From the NCBI GenBank assembly GCA_029851835.1, contig JARKVD010000031.1, positions 85,268 through 149,267 on the forward strand: a stretch of 64,000 nucleotides of DNA, read 5' to 3'. This DNA comes from Clostridium sp. Its GTDB lineage: Bacteria > Bacillota > Clostridia > Clostridiales > Clostridiaceae. A program made the translations under genes and the position numbers. Positions 60,511 through 64,000 of the stretch are shown here, in pieces (the first letter of the stretch is position 1; the number at the start of each line of letters is the position of its first letter). The notes under the pieces are model-generated. The model did not search any database and was not told the DNA's origin. It saw nothing but the letters and a program-made list of their open reading frames with translations.

Positions 60511-62007
60511 TTATTTCAAATCACAGTATATTTCATATATCTTATCCCATGTTTGTTTTCCTACAATACCATCTACATCTATATTCCTAAACCTCTTTTG
60601 GAATGCTAGAACAGCAGCCTTGGTACATACTGCAAATTCACCATCTATCTTTAATGGCGGTATAACCGAATAATACTGACTAATCAAACTTAGATAACAT
60701 TGAAACTCTCTTACAGCTGCACCAGAGTCACCATATCGTAATAAGTATTCTGGAGAAACACCTGTGTTGTATGCCTTCTCCCCTTCTTCTTTAAGAGCAC
60801 ATAAAGTTGTAATATTATTGTATACTTCCGAAATCTTATACCATGTTATCCTATTGACAGTTCCCGTAGGTTTAATGTTAAATATTTCCTGAAATAATTT
60901 TACAGCTGTTTCAGTATCCTTATTATATTCTCCTAACCCCTCTTTAATTTTGTTCATTACATTGTAATTATCGGCAATTCTATTTATCATATTCTGCAAT
61001 TTTTCGACGGTTTTACCCTTACATCCAACTTTTAATTCATTACCAGAATACTGCTCATCAATTCCCTCAATCTCAAGTAGCTTTTCTATGACTATATCAT
61101 TACCAAAGTAATTTTTGATAATTTCACTAGCTGTACTACCATTATTAGCAAGAGCTACTGTACCCCATTGTGACAAACCACTACAAGATACATTAGTGCC
61201 GCTACAGCATTGTGCGAGGATCGGAACCTTACTTTCTTTATCTCCAACATATTCATTAAATAACTCATCTACAATCCTTGATATATTCTCATAAATATTT
61301 CTACCTCTAATAAAAGCCTGATCATAAGTAATACAATTAGTAATTTCAAAAGCATATCCCATGTTTTTATACCATTCTGTTTGTATTCTATTAAGCGCAA
61401 ATGATATTTCAGCATATATATTAGCTCTGATTGCCTCTTCTGGCCATGTTGGGTAAATTTCACTGGACGCAACATTTTTAATATAATCAATAAAGCTAAG
61501 TGTTATATTTTCTGCATATGATGATGGTGCTCCTAGATGCACTGTAATATATTGTGGTATAGCCAACAAACTATTACTACTTAACTTTAAGCCCTCTACT
61601 TTAGCTCTTGGAGTTAGTCCTAATAACTGATGTGATGGAATAAATATAAATTCTGCTTCTTCCATAAAAGCTCTTTCCTTTTTAGTTGGTATCATCTCCA
61701 CCTTTTGAATTGATATCATATCAGGAAAGACATGAATTCCTTCTATGGCAATATCTCTATAACCTTTTGCCCTTACATATATATCGTAACTTGAATAAGG
61801 AATATCTTTTGATGCTGAATTTTCCCCTACTGATTTATCAGGTGTATTAACAGTAGCAGTTTTACTAATTCCACACTCATCCGTAGTCAAAACCTTGCCA
61901 TCTTCAAAATCTACCGCTGCACTTTCAATAATAAATATGTTTCCCCCACAAACCGGCATAACATTTTTGGCCGAAAAAAGCTGTACCTTTATAAAACCTT
62001 TTCCCAT
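60511..62007 (-). CDS. SleC-like spore cortex-lytic protein with two peptidoglycan-binding domains
   Basis: 498 residues, no obvious signal peptide. An N-terminal region with beta-strand character (about 1-100), a SpoIID-like region at about 115-315 (PEEAIRANIYAEISFALNRI and CSGLSQWGTVALANNG), then two PG_binding_1 repeats at about 325-400 and 430-495 (DGIVGKQTW in the second). Clostridial SleC combines a SpoIID-like lytic transglycosylase with one PG-binding domain and is activated by Csp proteases; this protein has an extra one. I start at 62007 (AAAGGAG 7 bases upstream). SleC family membership is an inference from domain order. Confidence 0.72.
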   Translation of the reverse strand: MGKGFIKVQLFSAKNVMPVCGGNIFIIESAAVDFEDGKVLTTDECGISKTATVNTPDKSVGENSASKDIPYSSYDIYVRAKGYRDIAIEGIHVFPDMISIQKVEMIPTKKERAFMEEAEFIFIPSHQLLGLTPRAKVEGLKLSSNSLLAIPQYITVHLGAPSSYAENITLSFIDYIKNVASSEIYPTWPEEAIRANIYAEISFALNRIQTEWYKNMGYAFEITNCITYDQAFIRGRNIYENISRIVDELFNEYVGDKESKVPILAQCCSGTNVSCSGLSQWGTVALANNGSTASEIIKNYFGNDIVIEKLLEIEGIDEQYSGNELKVGCKGKTVEKLQNMINRIADNYNVMNKIKEGLGEYNKDTETAVKLFQEIFNIKPTGTVNRITWYKISEVYNNITTLCALKEEGEKAYNTGVSPEYLLRYGDSGAAVREFQCYLSLISQYYSVIPPLKIDGEFAVCTKAAVLAFQKRFRNIDVDGIVGKQTWDKIYEIYCDLK

Positions 62008-62071
62008 GGTTTTCTCCTTTAAATTAGTGCTCATACTATAATATGTTCATTCATTTAATTATGCTAATAAT

Positions 62072-62104
62072 AAAAAAGAAATCTCATAAAAGAGATTTCT
62101 TTTT
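62072..62104 (-). terminator. Terminator of the second NSS transporter gene
   Basis: AAAGAAATCTC / GAGATTTCTTT with an ATAAAA-type loop and A/T runs on both sides. Confidence 0.86.
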
Positions 62105-62126
62105 AAATATCAAATATCTATATCAA

Positions 62127-63509
62127 TTATAATTGAATCCCAAAAACTTTAGCTATAACTGGTAGTACTCCAATTGCATTTAGCCAAATAAAGAATATTA
62201 ACACTGGTGCAACATATCTTATCATTAATATAAAAAACTTCTTAGATACAAATTTATATCTGCCACCACTTGTTATTTCTTCAATTGCATTGTCTACACC
62301 CCACACATAACCAATGAATATACACATTGATAATGCAGCTAAAGGCATCAATACATTTTCAGCTAAAAAGCTCATAAAGTCAAAGAAGTTATATCCCATT
62401 ATTAAAAAGTCACTCATTGGTCCATTTGCTAGTGAGCAAGGAATTCCAACTAAAAATATAATTGCTGCAAGTCCTATTGTAGCTTTTTTTCTTCCAATCT
62501 TAAAATTATCAATAACAAATGAAACAACTACCTCTAATAAAGATATTGCAGAGGTTAATGCTGCAAATAAAATTAACACGAAGAATAATATTCCAAAGAA
62601 TTGCCCAAAAGGCATTGCATCAAATACTGATGGTAAAGTAATGAACATTAAACTTGGTCCTGCTGTTGACTCAAAACCAAAAGCAAATACCGCTGGTAAA
62701 ACTGCTAAACCTGCAAGCATAGCAACCCCAGTATCTATAGCTGGTATAATCAATGCATTCTTTTCAAGATTTTCTTCTTTTCCAAGATAGCTTCCATATG
62801 TTATTATTGCTCCCATACCTAAGCTTAAAGAGAAGAATGCTTGTCCCATTGCAGCCATGACTGTACTAATTGTAACCTTTGAAAAATCAGGTTTTAAGAA
62901 AAATCTAATTCCTTCTATAGCTCCATCTAATGTTACTGATCGAATAACCACACCAATTAATAAAACAAATAGTGCAGGCATCATAACCTTACTTGCCTTT
63001 TCTATTCCACCTGAAATACCTTTTAAAACTATTATGCAGCACATAGCCATAAAAATAAAGTGCCATACTATTGGAGCTGTTGTAGATGAAATAAAACTTT
63101 CAAAATATGCTCCAGCCTCTGAACCTACAACTCCACCTGTAACATACTCACCAATATAATTTAGAACCCATCCACCAATTACACTATAAAAAGATAAAAT
63201 ACAAAAACCTACTATTACTCCTATGATTCCTGCAAAAGCCCATTTTTTATCAAGCTTCTTATATGCTCCAACTGCACTTAACTGTGTTTTTCTCCCTATT
63301 GCCATTTCTCCAAGCATTATTACAAAACCAAGCACCACAACCATTAATAAATATAAAACTACAAAGGCTCCTCCGCCATTAGCTCCAGCTAAATAAGGAA
63401 ATTTCCATATATTGCCCAATCCAACTGCCGATCCTGCAGCTGCTAATATAAATCCAATATTAGATGCCCATTGTCCTCTTTGATTGTCATTACTTCCATG
63501 ATTATGCAT
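62127..63509 (-). CDS. NSS-family sodium-dependent amino acid transporter
   Basis: 460 residues with about 12 TM helices. AAAGSAVGLGNIWKFPYLAGANGGGAF in TM1 is the classic sodium- and substrate-binding segment, with the TM6 segment AMGQAFFSLSLGMGA. It is closer to the broad-specificity bacterial NSS proteins (MhsT-like, Trp/hydrophobic) than is the 45495 protein. Its upstream DNA has no leader ORF or stacked terminators, so control differs from that of the other NSS gene. GAGGAATG precedes the ATG. Confidence 0.9.
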   Translation of the reverse strand: MHNHGSNDNQRGQWASNIGFILAAAGSAVGLGNIWKFPYLAGANGGGAFVVLYLLMVVVLGFVIMLGEMAIGRKTQLSAVGAYKKLDKKWAFAGIIGVIVGFCILSFYSVIGGWVLNYIGEYVTGGVVGSEAGAYFESFISSTTAPIVWHFIFMAMCCIIVLKGISGGIEKASKVMMPALFVLLIGVVIRSVTLDGAIEGIRFFLKPDFSKVTISTVMAAMGQAFFSLSLGMGAIITYGSYLGKEENLEKNALIIPAIDTGVAMLAGLAVLPAVFAFGFESTAGPSLMFITLPSVFDAMPFGQFFGILFFVLILFAALTSAISLLEVVVSFVIDNFKIGRKKATIGLAAIIFLVGIPCSLANGPMSDFLIMGYNFFDFMSFLAENVLMPLAALSMCIFIGYVWGVDNAIEEITSGGRYKFVSKKFFILMIRYVAPVLIFFIWLNAIGVLPVIAKVFGIQL

Positions 63510-63833
63510 TGTTCATTCCTCACTTTCTATTATTTTCTTTTTATATTTCTTACTAAAAACTTAAAACATATAATTATAAACTATATACAATAAGTTGTAA
63601 CTGATTTTTTAATTATAAATAAACTTTTCTTGAATTTCAACGAATTTTCGACATGTATATTTAATTTAATTCATGAAAAACTTTTCAACTTTTCATCTTA
63701 ATAAAAATAATTCATAAATTCTTAATTTCACCTACACCTTTATACTATTTCCATTTCATAGTTTACAATTTAAAATATAATTGCAAACACAAAGAGGTGA
63801 AACTAATTTCACCTCTTTAGAACTTTATTTACA
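63510..63833. other. Upstream region of the second NSS gene
   Basis: AT-rich; the only structure seen is the terminator of the incoming gene at 63791-63818. No leader peptide, T-box or repeat is seen. Confidence 0.5.
63791..63818 (-). terminator. Terminator of the edge gene
   Basis: AAAGAGGTGAAA / TTTCACCTCTTT perfect stem. Confidence 0.8.
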
Positions 63834-64000
63834 TTATGTTGGTATTAACCCAGGATTTATTTGTGTATCACTACTCTCTTGTTGAGCTCCCACCATATGA
63901 TCTATATTATAATTTCTTCTACTTATTACTGTAGCAATATATGCTAGTAAAGCTGCTACAAAGGCATTATATGCTTTGGCTATAGCCACCTCATCCCTCT
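63834..64000 (-). CDS. C-terminal part of an unknown protein
   Basis: The frame enters at the right edge and ends at a TAA (63834-63836), giving at least 55 codons: an Ala-rich helix with hydrophobic stretch (AFVAALLAYIATVIS), a short basic RRNYN segment and a polar tail ending NPGLIPT. Too little remains to assign a family. A terminator follows, which supports a real gene end. Confidence 0.55.
   Translation of the reverse strand, partial: RDEVAIAKAYNAFVAALLAYIATVISRRNYNIDHMVGAQQESSDTQINPGLIPT

Noticed and set aside
63510..63833. Leader peptide or attenuator before the second NSS gene
   Set aside because: I looked for an aromatic-rich short ORF and stacked hairpins as at 47160. Neither is present.
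1..64000. CRISPR array, prophage, transposase or biosynthetic gene cluster
   Set aside because: No regularly spaced direct repeats, cas genes, phage structural genes, integrases, transposases, or NRPS/PKS/RiPP-maturation genes were seen on either strand.

Overview
The window is low-GC, codes densely on both strands, and looks like a chromosome segment of an endospore-forming anaerobe of Clostridium sensu stricto type. Pointers are the CtfA/CtfB CoA-transferase, a SleC-like cortex-lytic enzyme, a 7-alpha-hydroxysteroid dehydrogenase closest in pattern to the C. absonum/sordellii enzyme, T-box control of aminoacyl-tRNA synthetases, a type 3 ProRS, and strong AGGAGG ribosome sites. I see no tRNA, rRNA, CRISPR array, transposase or prophage.

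Layout. 1-5.8 kb: 5' part of addB, ctfAB, cca, and a small membrane protein paired with a polysaccharide deacetylase. 5.9-12.1 kb: an NlpC/P60 protein and a four-gene MacAB-like export operon with two adaptor proteins. 12.5-20.1 kb: thrS behind a Thr T-box, a SsuABC-like importer, a secreted unknown, and a 7-alpha-HSDH. 20.4-30.9 kb: pepF, two tandem amino acid permeases, a redox-protein/TDT-transporter pair, proS, a hemolysin III protein, ung, and a 42-aa protein. 31-38.8 kb: a triplicated Pro-rich protein with a DUF3298-like end, a MATE pump, and a five-gene YtrA-type regulator/double ABC cluster. 39-49 kb: an EnvC-like M23 hydrolase, a membrane MutS-like ATPase, a 49-aa protein, aspS behind a duplicated T-box module, an NSS transporter behind a tyrosine attenuator, and a solute-binding lipoprotein. 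49-64 kb: a two-component system, a P-type ATPase behind a yybP-ykoY Mn2+ riboswitch, two tandem DAACS symporters, a YbaK deacylase, a C39-like peptidase, the SleC-like enzyme, a second NSS transporter, and the end of an unknown gene.

The most striking signal is the leader of the NSS transporter at 46844. A 21-codon leader ORF carrying Tyr-Tyr-Tyr-Asn-Tyr-Tyr is followed by seven RNA segments. They pair either as 1:2, 3:4, 5:6 (both terminators disrupted) or as 2:3, 4:5, 6:7 (two terminators in series). I checked the pairings base by base. The layout predicts read-through when charged tRNA-Tyr is scarce.

Other unusual structure: an unnamed 75-140 bp palindromic repeat (here IRF-1) at 12 intergenic loci, in two cases inside the loop of a terminator hairpin; a second antiterminator/terminator module without its own Stem I before aspS; and a 12-bp hairpin that would bring a distant Shine-Dalgarno next to the start of the solute-binding protein gene.

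Functions rest on motif and family recognition by eye. No similarity search or folding program was run.
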